Shown: positions 27,271 to 36,236, numbered from the stretch's first letter. The stretch: DNA of 64,000 nt from Flintibacter sp. KGMB00164 (GCF_008727735.1 NZ_CP044227.1:806001-870000), one strand, 5' to 3'. Program-made: numbers and translations. Notes: generated by a model from the letters alone, not told the origin.

Positions 27271-27298
27271 TTGACAATCGTCGAAAGTTTGGTATAAT
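27271..27298 (+). promoter_or_regulatory. Promoter of tRNA-Gln
   Basis: TTGACA (27271-27276) and TATAAT (27293-27298), 16-base spacer. The leader has a small CCTGTC/GACAGG stem (27303-27319) before the tRNA. Confidence 0.88.
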
Positions 27299-27349
27299 AA
27301 CACCTGTCCTTGCGACAGGGAAACAAACCGCAAGGCAAAACAAAGAAAT

Positions 27350-27423
27350 AGCGGGATTGTGTAAGGGTAGCACGACAGACTCTGACTCTGTTTGTGAGGG
27401 TTCGAATCCTTCTCCCGCTGCCA
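27350..27423 (+). tRNA. tRNA-Gln (CTG)
   Basis: A 74-nt tRNA: acceptor AGCGGGA/TCCCGCT, discriminator G, encoded CCA, anticodon arm ACAGA-CTCTGAC-TCTGT giving anticodon CTG, and a T arm with GGTTCGAATCC. Own promoter and terminator. A second glutamine tRNA (TTG) lies in the five-tRNA cluster. Confidence 0.93.
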
Positions 27424-27430
27424 AAAAAAA

Positions 27431-27457
27431 CGACTTGCAAAAGCAAGTCGTTTTTTT
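27431..27457 (+). terminator. Terminator of tRNA-Gln
   Basis: An 8-bp stem (27431-27438 with 27443-27450, loop AAAA) followed by seven T. Confidence 0.92.
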
Positions 27458-27536
27458 CTTTGTATAGACCACGAGAATACAGTCAATTGGTAAGACTATG
27501 ATGGATGCGGGCAGCCTCCATTCTCATTTTTAACAC

Positions 27537-27583
27537 AGCAGCCGCCTGTTGGAAACCAATCCAACAGGCGGCTGCTTTTTTTA
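27537..27583 (+). terminator. Orphan strong plus-strand terminator
   Basis: A perfect 17-bp stem (27537-27553 with 27560-27576, 6-nt loop) followed by seven T. It lies about 80 bases after the tRNA-Gln terminator and no plus-strand gene lies between. The 27458-27536 interval holds no gene I can support, so it may back up the tRNA terminator or end a short RNA. Confidence 0.85.
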
Positions 27584-27630
27584 CGCTGGAATTTGCGAAT
27601 GTCAAACACTGTGTTTGCGAGTGGGACTAT

Positions 27631-28386
27631 TTAGAAAGAAGAAGTTTTGAATTTTTCTTCAATCTCCAGTTCTTTGTTGAGAGGTTCATAAATGAAAAAC
27701 TGAGACAAAAAGGTAATGTACCAAAATCCTAAAACAGGGACCAGAAGTAAGGTCCAAGGAGCCAAAAGTACGTAGATCATAGCATAGATCAGCTGCAGTA
27801 CAGCGATCCCTGCCATGCGCCAGGCATATTTTGCAGTGAACAGGATGATGTTTCTCATCCGGTTCAGCGCAGTCTGGCGAAACAGGACCAGCTGCGGCCA
27901 ATAAAGGGAATTGAGAAGAAGAAACAGGGCGGCAGAAAACAGATACAGGGCAATAGTACCCAGCGACTGAGGCGCCGCAGACCACCAAAAGAGGGCAGCC
28001 ATAAAGGCATACATGCCGATCAGCAGACCAAGAACCGCCCCCGGAAGCAAACTCTCCCGGCCGTTTTGACGCAGGCTCTTCCGCCAGGCTGTCCACCAGG
28101 ACTCCGGTGCATCCCGCAGTCCCCGGAGGATCCCGTCGTAAAGTCCTGCCAGAAAGGGTCCCCAGATCATTCCACCCACAATGGAAAGGGGGATGAGGAC
28201 CAGTATGCTGCTGGACAGGATGGCATACCCGATGCCTGCTGCCAAAGGAAGTGCGCCTGCTACTGTGAGCAAATTGAGTTTGATCCAGGAGAAAGCATGG
28301 CGGGAGAGGAGTTGTTTATAGCGGTTAAATCCCACCTGACGTACATCGGGATCGTAGTATGGATCCTCATGGACAAATAAACCCAC
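27631..28386 (-). CDS. YesL-family membrane protein (DUF624)
   Basis: A 251-aa protein with about six membrane helices. It opens with GLFVHEDPYYDPDVRQVGFNRYKQ, resembling YesL/DUF624 proteins, which are found almost only in carbohydrate-uptake clusters of Firmicutes and have no proven function. GTG start at 28386 with an AGGTGG site. Last gene of the lacI-led minus-strand group, 22 bases after the lipoprotein gene. Confidence 0.8.
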   Translation of the reverse strand: MGLFVHEDPYYDPDVRQVGFNRYKQLLSRHAFSWIKLNLLTVAGALPLAAGIGYAILSSSILVLIPLSIVGGMIWGPFLAGLYDGILRGLRDAPESWWTAWRKSLRQNGRESLLPGAVLGLLIGMYAFMAALFWWSAAPQSLGTIALYLFSAALFLLLNSLYWPQLVLFRQTALNRMRNIILFTAKYAWRMAGIAVLQLIYAMIYVLLAPWTLLLVPVLGFWYITFLSQFFIYEPLNKELEIEEKFKTSSF

Positions 28387-28408
28387 AAAACTTCCACCTT
28401 TCGTTCAA

Positions 28409-29011
28409 CTAGTTCAACGGGCTGTAATGGCAGCCGTCCAAAAACTGAAGCAGAATATCCCGTTCCTGTCCGGTAAAATCCTCCTGACAGGCCAGCTCGG
28501 CGCTGATTGCATATGTACCATAGACCGTGAACGCAGAGATTCCGCGGCTGTACGGATTGGTGTTTGAACCGCACTCATAGGCCAGCAAGGTGTACTCCTG
28601 GCCGTTGCGGGTCTCATTCCAGGTTTCTGTCACGGTATAGGTCTCCTGCTCTTTGGATATCCACTCATCCAGGTTTTGCTGGGCAAATGAAGCATCGGCG
28701 CAGCCAGCTGCAAGAAGATAGAGCTGGGCGTCATAGACCTCCACCTCCTCATTATCCTCATTGGTGTAAGCAGAGGAATCACCGACCACCCAGGCGGCGT
28801 AGTAAATATCCTCTCCGGTCAGCACCGAGTAGTTGTCCAGCAGAGAAAATCCGTTTCCCGGTTCCTCGGCGCCCAGCACGGAACCCAGCATGGTCCAGCT
28901 GGAGTCCCAAGGTGTTCCATCGGCAGCTTGTTCAGGGTACTGGCTGCATCCGCTCAGACCAAGCAGGCCTGCCAGAAGCAGAGATATAACCCCGTATTTC
29001 CAGCGTTTCAC
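28409..29011 (-). CDS. Lipoprotein of unknown function
   Basis: A 200-aa protein with a signal peptide and lipobox LGLSGC (Cys22), so anchored on the outer face of the membrane. The mature part is acidic with no domain I recognise; two pairs of cysteines are scattered through it. It starts at a GTG overlapping the preceding gene by four bases, so the two are coupled. Its place in the lacI operon suggests a role in the sugar-uptake system, but this is inference. Confidence 0.75.
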   Translation of the reverse strand: MKRWKYGVISLLLAGLLGLSGCSQYPEQAADGTPWDSSWTMLGSVLGAEEPGNGFSLLDNYSVLTGEDIYYAAWVVGDSSAYTNEDNEEVEVYDAQLYLLAAGCADASFAQQNLDEWISKEQETYTVTETWNETRNGQEYTLLAYECGSNTNPYSRGISAFTVYGTYAISAELACQEDFTGQERDILLQFLDGCHYSPLN

Positions 29012-29736
29012 TGGCTACTCCCCCTTGTGATAACATCCCAAAGTGCATCGCATTGTGTGGCATAAGAACAGGTGCGATCGGTCCAGAACCCGCGACGAGC
29101 CACAAAAAGCTGGTTCAAAAGCTCCTGACTGTCGCCCTGAATTTCCTGGTCCAGAACTTTTTCCGTGTACTCACCCAGAGAGAGCTGCTGGAGTGTCGGG
29201 CAGTCCGACCAGGACAGACAGCAGCTTTCGTAGTCCTGGTCTGTTTCCTCTGGCAGACTCCCGTCCAGGCGGCGCAGGACCTGGTAGTTCTCCTGAAAAG
29301 CTGCCGGATCCTCCAATAAGAAAAAGTAGCTGTCACAGGAGTCCAGGTCGGCCATCAGTCTGGTGCTGCTGGCGTAGGAGTAAACAGCACCTTCGCCTGA
29401 AGTATCGCCCATTACATATTGGTTTACCCGGACTACGACCTGACCATCGCCGTCACAGTCGCTTCCCAAATCTGCCAGAGCAGTTTCCAGTGCGGTGACA
29501 GTATCCTCCGGCAGAGCGGTGGAGCCTACATAGGCCACTTGATAATCGGACGTTACTTGCCCAAAGCCCAGAGCTCTGGCTACCAGATAAATGGATGCAG
29601 CAAGCAGTCCTGCGCCCAGAAGTACATACCATTTATGGTAATACCACCAGTTTGCCCGTTTCTGCCGTGGAGTCAGCTCTACCGTCTGGTCGGGCTTCAC
29701 GTCCCGGTATTTCCATTTCAGATATTCACTGGCCAT
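29008..29736 (-). CDS. Single-pass membrane protein of unknown function
   Basis: A 242-aa protein: a short cytoplasmic N terminus with KWKYRDVKPDQTVELTPRQKRANWW, one helix (about residues 37-57), and a roughly 185-residue acidic extracellular domain with several cysteines. I recognise no family. It follows lacI by 25 bases and overlaps the lipoprotein gene by four. The pair looks like an envelope complex that accompanies YesL, but no function can be stated. Confidence 0.75.
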   Translation of the reverse strand: MASEYLKWKYRDVKPDQTVELTPRQKRANWWYYHKWYVLLGAGLLAASIYLVARALGFGQVTSDYQVAYVGSTALPEDTVTALETALADLGSDCDGDGQVVVRVNQYVMGDTSGEGAVYSYASSTRLMADLDSCDSYFFLLEDPAAFQENYQVLRRLDGSLPEETDQDYESCCLSWSDCPTLQQLSLGEYTEKVLDQEIQGDSQELLNQLFVARRGFWTDRTCSYATQCDALWDVITRGSSQ

Positions 29737-29761
29737 ATCTCCTTTTCCCTCCGCAGTGAGC

Positions 29762-30760
29762 TCATGCTCTGTCCCGGGTGGTGCCGCCGGGGGCGTAGCT
29801 CACCGGAAGGCAGATCAGGCTGGGCAGGTCGTTTTTGTCCTCTTTCAAAAGAATATCCACACAGGTCTCAGCCAGTAAGGGAATGGGCTGAACAATCGTG
29901 GAACACTCCGGAGCGCGTCCCATGTGGATGGCTGTACCGTCAAAGCCAATGAGCTGCACGTCTTCCGGGGCGCGAATTCCCATTTCTAAAAGCATTTTTT
30001 GAATTTCCATCGTCAACACATCTGTGCAGCAGAAAATGCCGTCGTAATCCAGACAGCCCTGATGAATATGGGATTGAAGAAACTCCCGGAAGGGGGTGAG
30101 GCCGTCGCTGTCCCGCAGGTAGAGTGTGTCGTATTCCACTCCCGTACTCCGGCAAAAAGACTCAAAACCATCCCGGCGTTTGTCCGACTCGCCGGCTACG
30201 GTGGAGCCGATGCGCAGGAACAGCAGCCGCCCGCAGCCCAGATCCACCAGCTTTTTGGCGGCCAGTTGTCCGCCGCCAAAGTTGTCCGAGGCCACACAGG
30301 GCACATCGGGGCTTACATAGCGGTCAAAGCTGACAAAGGGGACCTTGTCTGCCACCTGCAGGTCCGGGTTATATGTCAGGCCGATGATGCCGTCCACCTG
30401 ATTTTGCTGGGCCATGTGGATATAGCGCTGTTCCGCCGCCGGATCAAAATCGGTGATGGACAGGAACATCCGATAGCCACGCTTGGTCAAAGCCTGGCAG
30501 AGGTTTTGAGCAAGGACAGAGAAGAAGGGATTGATAATATTAGGCAGCACCACAGCCACGGCATAGGTCCGGTTGGTTTTTAACCCCCGGGCATAGCTGT
30601 TTACCTGATAGCCAAGCCGCTCAGCTGCCTCCAGTACACGCTGGCGGTAGTCTTCTCCTACCGAGCCGTTATTGAATACCTTGGATACCGTGCCAAGTGC
30701 CACGCCTGCCTCACGGGCCACATCTTTCATTGTCGGAGCGGAACCCCGTCTCATTTGCAC
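29762..30760 (-). CDS. LacI-family regulator of the sucrose/fructan locus
   Basis: About 332 aa: helix-turn-helix and hinge (PTMKDVAREAGVALGTVSKVFNNGSVGEDYRQRVLEAAERLGY, about 9-52), then a periplasmic-binding-protein-like effector domain. Either the GTG at 30760 or the ATG at 30754 may be the start. Divergent from a sugar importer/hydrolase operon, with four LacI-type boxes between them, so it most likely represses both directions and is induced by a sugar (sucrose, fructose-6-phosphate or a fructo-oligosaccharide). It heads a group with two unknown envelope genes and yesL. Confidence 0.9.
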   Translation of the reverse strand: MQMRRGSAPTMKDVAREAGVALGTVSKVFNNGSVGEDYRQRVLEAAERLGYQVNSYARGLKTNRTYAVAVVLPNIINPFFSVLAQNLCQALTKRGYRMFLSITDFDPAAEQRYIHMAQQNQVDGIIGLTYNPDLQVADKVPFVSFDRYVSPDVPCVASDNFGGGQLAAKKLVDLGCGRLLFLRIGSTVAGESDKRRDGFESFCRSTGVEYDTLYLRDSDGLTPFREFLQSHIHQGCLDYDGIFCCTDVLTMEIQKMLLEMGIRAPEDVQLIGFDGTAIHMGRAPECSTIVQPIPLLAETCVDILLKEDKNDLPSLICLPVSYAPGGTTRDRA

Positions 30761-30776
30761 CGCCGCCTCTCATAAT

Positions 30777-30846
30777 ATGAAACGTATCACAAACATTTCA
30801 TGAAATTTCATGAACATGATTTCATTATATTCGTGAAACGTTTTTT
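30777..30846 (-). promoter_or_regulatory. lacI promoter with two LacI-type boxes
   Basis: Minus-strand -35 TTGCAA and -10 TATAAT are 16 bases apart. A box containing GTGAAACGTTT (30832-30846) lies between -35 and -10, and a second, GAAACGTATCAC (30777-30791), lies downstream of the start of transcription. This fits autorepression. The segment also has a direct repeat of TTTCATGAA between the boxes. Confidence 0.7.
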
Positions 30847-30960
30847 TGCAAGATATTTTTTGAATTTTTGGCCTGTTTCCAAATTTCTTTCCAGGTTGCA
30901 CAAAAAATAGGCTTCCTTTTTATGGAGAACAGAGAAGCGAAAAAATGACCTCCAATTGCC

Positions 30961-30990
30961 TTGACAGATTGCGGAACAGTGGCGTATGAT
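30961..30990 (+). promoter_or_regulatory. Promoter of the sugar importer operon
   Basis: TTGACA (30961-30966) and TATGAT (30985-30990), 18-base spacer, about 170 bases before the first permease gene. Confidence 0.8.
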
Positions 30991-31004
30991 GAGCTTAAAT
31001 TAGA

Positions 31005-31068
31005 GTGTAACGTTTCGCCCTGCGTATTCGGGGCGCTCTTTTCTTCACTTGTGTGAAACGTTACACAC
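31005..31068 (+). promoter_or_regulatory. Two LacI-type operators downstream of the sugar promoter
   Basis: GTGTAACGTTTCGC (31005-31018) sits just after the expected start of transcription. GTGTGAAACGTTACACAC (31051-31068), centred on AACGTT, is palindromic apart from one mismatched base pair. Both share the AACGTT core of LacI-family sites. Catabolite protein CcpA can use similar sites, so shared control is possible. Confidence 0.75.
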
Positions 31069-31160
31069 TGTGTGCCGGTACATTAGAAGAGAATCAGAAA
31101 AGAGGGATAAAGCATAGGTGCAGATGTGATACAATGATTTCAAATAGGGAGTGAGACAAT

Positions 31161-32099
31161 GTGAGTCAACAATATAAAACCGCGGCAGGGGTTCTTGCCC
31201 CACACAGAAAAACCCTGGGCCGCCGGATTCTGAACAACTGGCAGCTCTACCTGCTCTTATTGGTTCCGGTAGTGCTGACCATCATCTACAAGTATGTTCC
31301 CATGTACGGCATTCAAATTGCCTTCCGCGATTTTAAAGCCAGCCGGGGATATACGGGCAGCGAGTGGGTGGGACTTTATTGGTTTGAACGCTTCTTCAGT
31401 TCGCCCACCTGTGTCCGCATGATCAAAAATACCGTCCTCATCAGCCTGTACAGCCTGCTGTGGACCTTCCCCATCCCCATTATCCTGTCCCTGATCATCA
31501 ATCAGCTCCGCTTCCGGCGGTATAAGCGGCTGGTCCAGACAGTACTGTATGCCCCCCATTTTATTTCCATCATGGTGGTCTGCGGTATGCTGCGCATCTT
31601 CCTGAGCCCCTCGGGCGGCCTTATTAACCTGATCTTCGGCACCAGCATCGACTTTCTCACCGAGTCCTCCGCCTTCCGCACCATCTACATCGCTTCGGGC
31701 ATCTGGCAGGACGCCGGCTGGGGCTGCATCATCTATCTGGCCACCCTGGCCAATGTGGATCCCGGCCTCTACGAGGCGGCTAAAATCGATGGCGCTTCCG
31801 TGTTCCAGCGCATTAAAAATATCGATCTGCCCGAGCTGCTGCCCATGGCTATTTTGAACCTCATCATGGCTGCCGGCGGACTGATGAACGTGGGCTTTGA
31901 AAAGGTATGGCTCCTCCAGACTGACCTCAACAAGGCCACCAGCGATGTCATTGCTGTATATGTCTATCAACAAGGCATTGAAAACGCCAAGTACAGCTAC
32001 TCCACAGCCGTGGGCCTGTTCAACACGGCGGTCAACATCATTTTGCTGCTTATCGTCAATAAGATCGCGTCCAAGGCCTCGGACGTGGAATTTGTGTAA
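31161..32099 (+). CDS. Carbohydrate ABC transporter permease (LplB type)
   Basis: A 312-aa permease with six helices, starting at GTG (GGGAG site). N-terminal NWQLYLLLLVPVVLTIIYKYVPMYGIQIAFRDFK and the EAA loop EAAKIDGASVFQRIKNIDLPELLP are typical of the LplB/YtcP oligosaccharide permeases. Together with the next two genes it forms an importer for di- or oligosaccharides. No ATPase gene is in the cluster, so a shared MsmX-type ATPase is probably used. Confidence 0.9.
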   Translation: MSQQYKTAAGVLAPHRKTLGRRILNNWQLYLLLLVPVVLTIIYKYVPMYGIQIAFRDFKASRGYTGSEWVGLYWFERFFSSPTCVRMIKNTVLISLYSLLWTFPIPIILSLIINQLRFRRYKRLVQTVLYAPHFISIMVVCGMLRIFLSPSGGLINLIFGTSIDFLTESSAFRTIYIASGIWQDAGWGCIIYLATLANVDPGLYEAAKIDGASVFQRIKNIDLPELLPMAILNLIMAAGGLMNVGFEKVWLLQTDLNKATSDVIAVYVYQQGIENAKYSYSTAVGLFNTAVNIILLLIVNKIASKASDVEFV

Positions 32100-32113
32100 A
32101 GGAGGGGAAAAAC

Positions 32114-33001
32114 ATGAACAAATCGCGCGGACTGTCTGAGCGCACCAGCGATATCGTTCTGGTGGCTATCACCGCGGTGGTGCTCATCATCGTGGCCTAT
32201 CCCCTCTACTATGTCCTCATTGCCTCGGTCTCCGATCCCTACGATGTGTACGCGGGCAAGACCTTCTTGTTCCCCAGCGGCTTCACCTTGGACGGATATG
32301 CGGCAGTCTTCCAGGATCCCAACATTGTCTCCGGCTTTTTGAACTCGGTGAAATACACCTTGATCGGTACCGTGTTCTCGGTGACCATGCTCTACATCAC
32401 CGCCTATCCTATGGCCCAGCGTGACCTGCCCGGGCGGAAGTTTTTCAGCATCTTTTTCCTCATCACTATGTACTTTGGCGGCGGCCTGGTCCCTACCTAT
32501 CTGGTGGTCAAGAGTACCGGCCTGGTGGGCAGCATGTGGTCCCTGTTCCTGCCGGGCGGTGTTGCCGTGGGCAATATGATCATTGTGCGCAACTACTTCC
32601 AGAACAGCGTCCCCAAGGACCTCATTGAGGCTGCCCAGATTGACGGCTGCTCCAAGATGGGTATTTTCCTGCGTATCGTCATTCCCCTCTCCAAACCTAT
32701 CTTGGCCGTTATGGCGGTTTTCTCCATGGTGGCCTATTGGAACGACTGGTTTACCGCACTGATCTATCTGGGCGGCAAAGGCTCTCCGCTGCCTCTGGTC
32801 ATGCGGAATATCCTGATTAAAAGTTCCGCCTCTGCCTCTCAGGCGGCTACCATTTCCGGCGGCTATGCGGAACTGAACAAGCTTACCGAGCTGCTGAAAT
32901 TCTGCTCTATGATCGTGGCGGCAGTGCCCATGCTGGTCATTTATCCCTTTGTCCAGAAGTACTTTGAAAAGGGATTTATGGCCGGCGCGGTGAAGGGCTG
33001 A
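32114..33001 (+). CDS. Carbohydrate ABC transporter permease (YtcP type)
   Basis: A 295-aa second permease with six helices; EAA loop EAAQIDGCSKMGIFLRIVIPLSKP. It begins 14 bases after the first permease (GGAGG in the gap) and precedes the binding lipoprotein by 16 bases. The N terminus has a conserved ITAVVLIIVAYPLYYVLIASVSDP segment. Confidence 0.9.
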   Translation: MNKSRGLSERTSDIVLVAITAVVLIIVAYPLYYVLIASVSDPYDVYAGKTFLFPSGFTLDGYAAVFQDPNIVSGFLNSVKYTLIGTVFSVTMLYITAYPMAQRDLPGRKFFSIFFLITMYFGGGLVPTYLVVKSTGLVGSMWSLFLPGGVAVGNMIIVRNYFQNSVPKDLIEAAQIDGCSKMGIFLRIVIPLSKPILAVMAVFSMVAYWNDWFTALIYLGGKGSPLPLVMRNILIKSSASASQAATISGGYAELNKLTELLKFCSMIVAAVPMLVIYPFVQKYFEKGFMAGAVKG

Positions 33002-33017
33002 GAAAGGAGAGAAAACC

Positions 33018-34721
33018 ATGAAACAACCTTGGAAGCGTGGCCTTGCGGCCTCCCTTGCGGCCGTCGTATGTACAGCGGGCCTGTCTGGGTGCTCCAGCGG
33101 CCTGGTGAACAATGTGAACACCGGGGAGATCAACCCCAACACGGAGCAGACGGAGTTTAATATTATGGGCGGTATCTCCGCCCTGTCCAGCGGCTACGAA
33201 AATAATGAAGTGCTCAACCAGCTGCAAGAGAATGTGGGCATCAAAATCAATTGGGAGACCATGTCCGACTCCCTGGCCGAGCAGGTAAACATCCGCATCA
33301 CCGGCGGCCAGTACCCCGATGCCTTTATGGGCGTGGGTTTCTCCAACTACGACCTGGCCCGGTATGGGGACGACGGCACCTTCCTGGACCTGACTCCCTA
33401 CCTCACCGAGGACATCATGCCAAACCTGTGTGCCATCCTGGAGGAGCACCCGGAAATCCGGGCTGCCATCACCCAGGAGGACGGTAAGATCTACGGCCTG
33501 CCCTCCGGCGAGCAGATGACCACCGCCGGCATCGGCGCGGACATGGACGACGCCTGGTCCATCTATACTATTCCCCAGTTCAGCATGATCAACAAGGCAT
33601 GGCTGGATGAGCTGGGATTGCCCGTGCCCACCACTCTGGATGAGCTCCACGACGCCCTGAAGGCGTTTAAGGATAACGATATGTCCCACACCTACTATGG
33701 AAACGCAGCCGGTTCCACCATTCCCATGTCCACCGGCTTTGATGAGTGGTGCTGGGGCCAGAACATCTTCTACTCCGGCTTCGGCTTTACCAACTGGCCC
33801 AACGACGTGTGCAATGACCTGCACCTGAAAAGCGATGGTACGGTGGAGTTTGTCTGCGTCTCCGACGCTTACCGGGACTGTATGGACTATTTCCACAACT
33901 GGTACAGCGAGGGATTGATGGATGTGGAGATGTTCAGCCAGAGCGACAGCCAGCTGATGGCCAAGTGCCAGCAGGGCTATGTAGGTGTATCCACCTGGTG
34001 GTACATTGACGAACTGATGGGGGACTACGCTGACGACTATGTGTTCCTGCCCCCTCTGTCCGGCCCGGAAGGGACCCAGTATGAGGATGTGTGCGAAATC
34101 ACCATCCGCCCGGGTTCTCCCATTTCCTCCGGCCAGCTGTGTATTACCGGCAAGTGCCAGAGCCCTATCAATCTGCTGAAGTTCTTTGACCAGTGGTACG
34201 ACGGCGAGACGGTGATGCAGCTGCATTACGGCCCCGTCGGTGTCTACTTCACCGGCCAGGATGAAAATGGTATGTGGATGTCCATTACAGATGACGAGGC
34301 CAAAGAGAAATACGGCAAGAGCGCCGGAGAACTGCGCAACCAGTATGAGACCTACGGTCCCAAGCTGATTTTGGCGGAGTACTATCGGGATGTCTTCTAC
34401 ATGGAACCCAACGCCATCAATCGCCTTACCTGGCTGCAGGAGGACTGGATGCCCTATGTGAAGGACACAAGCGTCTATCCGGTAGACTGCACCTTCACCA
34501 GCATGGAAATGGAGACTCTGGACTGGCATAAGCCGGACTTTGAGACGGCTGTGCGGGAACAGGAAGGCCTGTGGCTGAAAAACGGCGGTGAGGGCGGCGG
34601 CCCCATCACCGATCAGGAGTGGGAGGAGTACAAAGAGTTCCTGATCAAGAAATGCGGGATGAACGACCTCCTTGAGGTCTATCAGGCTGCCTACGACCGC
34701 TATACCGGAGCGGAAAATTAA
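33018..34721 (+). CDS. Large oligosaccharide-binding lipoprotein (LipO type)
   Basis: A 567-aa extracellular binding protein. The signal peptide ends in the lipobox GLSGC (Cys near residue 26), and the mature protein starts after a short linker. The size (over 500 aa) matches LipO/YtcQ-type binding proteins that pair with LplB and YtcP permeases. With a GH32 enzyme downstream, fructo-oligosaccharides or sucrose are likely ligands; that is inferred from context. Confidence 0.88.
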   Translation: MKQPWKRGLAASLAAVVCTAGLSGCSSGLVNNVNTGEINPNTEQTEFNIMGGISALSSGYENNEVLNQLQENVGIKINWETMSDSLAEQVNIRITGGQYPDAFMGVGFSNYDLARYGDDGTFLDLTPYLTEDIMPNLCAILEEHPEIRAAITQEDGKIYGLPSGEQMTTAGIGADMDDAWSIYTIPQFSMINKAWLDELGLPVPTTLDELHDALKAFKDNDMSHTYYGNAAGSTIPMSTGFDEWCWGQNIFYSGFGFTNWPNDVCNDLHLKSDGTVEFVCVSDAYRDCMDYFHNWYSEGLMDVEMFSQSDSQLMAKCQQGYVGVSTWWYIDELMGDYADDYVFLPPLSGPEGTQYEDVCEITIRPGSPISSGQLCITGKCQSPINLLKFFDQWYDGETVMQLHYGPVGVYFTGQDENGMWMSITDDEAKEKYGKSAGELRNQYETYGPKLILAEYYRDVFYMEPNAINRLTWLQEDWMPYVKDTSVYPVDCTFTSMEMETLDWHKPDFETAVREQEGLWLKNGGEGGGPITDQEWEEYKEFLIKKCGMNDLLEVYQAAYDRYTGAEN

Positions 34722-34757
34722 GTTTAGCACTCAAATCAGATCAAAGGATGAGGTTCT

Positions 34758-36236
34758 ATGGTTAGCACACAACTGCAAAAGGCACGAGATTTTGAAGCCC
34801 AGTATGGGCCCCATATTCCCGCGGCGGAGCGTCCCGCGTTCCACGCTACCCCTACCATCGGCTGGATGAACGACCCAAACGGATTTTCTATCTATCAGGG
34901 AAAATGCCATCTGTTCTACCAGTATCACCCCTATTCCAACGAGTGGGGTCCCATGCACTGGGGACACCTGACCACAGAGGACTTCATCCACTGGGAGCGG
35001 CTGCCTGCCGCCCTGGCCCCCGACCAGCCCTGCGACGCCGCCGGATGCTTTTCCGGCGGCGCAGTAGAGCTGCCTGACGGGCGGCATCTTCTGATGTACA
35101 CAGGAGTTCAGCGGGAGCGGGACGAAGATGGATTCCTTCGGGATGTCCAGACGCAGTGCGTGGCCATCGGTGATGGCCTCAACTATGAAAAATATCCCCT
35201 TAACCCGGTCTTGACCAAAAGCGATCTGCCTGAGGGTGGCAGCGCGGTGGACTTCCGGGACCCCAAGGTATGGCGAGAGCAAGACGGAACCTACTACGCC
35301 GTTATCGGAAACCGAACCCCTGACGACAGCGGTGCCATTCTTCTCTATAAAAGTATGGACGGCCTGAAGTGGGACTACGTCCGCACCCTGGACGCCTGCC
35401 ACAATCAGTACGGGAAAATGTGGGAGTGCCCGGACTTCTTCCCCCTGGACGGTCGCCAGGTGCTGCTCACCAGTCCCCAGGACATGTACCCCATCGGACT
35501 GGAGTTCCACGCAGGAAACAACGCCCTGTGTCTGCTGGGGGATTACGATGGCGAGGAGTTTCATCGCCAGGCGGTCCAGGCGGTGGATTACGGCCTGGAT
35601 TTCTATGCCCCCCAGACCCTTCTTGCTCCCGATGGAAGGCGGATCATGATTGCCTGGATGCAGAACTGGGCCACGGCAGGGGCAAAGCCCGCGCACTGCC
35701 GCTGGTTTGGCCAGATGACTCTCCCGCGGGAACTGTTTGTGCAGGACGGACGGCTGTGCCAGCGCCCTGTTCGGGAGCTGGATACCTGCCGGAGACAGCA
35801 GGTGCTCCATCGCAACATCCCGGTGAGCGGAGAAGTGAATCTGCCGGGAGTCCAGGGCCGGGTTGTCGATATGACGGTGACCATCCGGCCCACAGGAAGC
35901 GAGGTATACCGCTGGTTCCGCATCCATGTGGCCAAGGACGGCACCCATGACACCATTATCCGTTACCGGCCCAACGAGAGCACGCTGAAAATTGATCGCA
36001 CCCGCAGTGGTCTGCCCCACGATATCGTGCATACTCGCAGCTTCCTGGTACGGCCACAGGGAGGGGAACTGAAGCTGCGCATCATTCTGGACCGGTTTAG
36101 TGTAGAGGTTTTTGTCAATGACGGCGAGCAGGCGGCCAGCTCCGTGATCTACACCCCGCAGCAGGCCGATGCCATTACCTTTGAGGCGGGTGGCCAGGCT
36201 CTGATCGACGTAGAAAAGTACGACCTGATTGTTTAA
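34758..36236 (+). CDS. Glycoside hydrolase family 32 (sucrose / fructo-oligosaccharide hydrolase)
   Basis: A 492-aa beta-fructosidase. The nucleophile Asp39 is in WMNDPNG (residues 36-42), the RDP motif is in VDFRDPKVW, and the acid/base Glu is in WECPDFF, followed by a C-terminal beta-sandwich (from about 340). There is no signal peptide, so it acts in the cytoplasm on imported sugar, releasing fructose. Because the importer is ABC-type, the substrate is probably not phosphorylated, unlike ScrB behind a PTS. Followed by fructokinase after 16 bases. Confidence 0.93.
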   Translation: MVSTQLQKARDFEAQYGPHIPAAERPAFHATPTIGWMNDPNGFSIYQGKCHLFYQYHPYSNEWGPMHWGHLTTEDFIHWERLPAALAPDQPCDAAGCFSGGAVELPDGRHLLMYTGVQRERDEDGFLRDVQTQCVAIGDGLNYEKYPLNPVLTKSDLPEGGSAVDFRDPKVWREQDGTYYAVIGNRTPDDSGAILLYKSMDGLKWDYVRTLDACHNQYGKMWECPDFFPLDGRQVLLTSPQDMYPIGLEFHAGNNALCLLGDYDGEEFHRQAVQAVDYGLDFYAPQTLLAPDGRRIMIAWMQNWATAGAKPAHCRWFGQMTLPRELFVQDGRLCQRPVRELDTCRRQQVLHRNIPVSGEVNLPGVQGRVVDMTVTIRPTGSEVYRWFRIHVAKDGTHDTIIRYRPNESTLKIDRTRSGLPHDIVHTRSFLVRPQGGELKLRIILDRFSVEVFVNDGEQAASSVIYTPQQADAITFEAGGQALIDVEKYDLIV

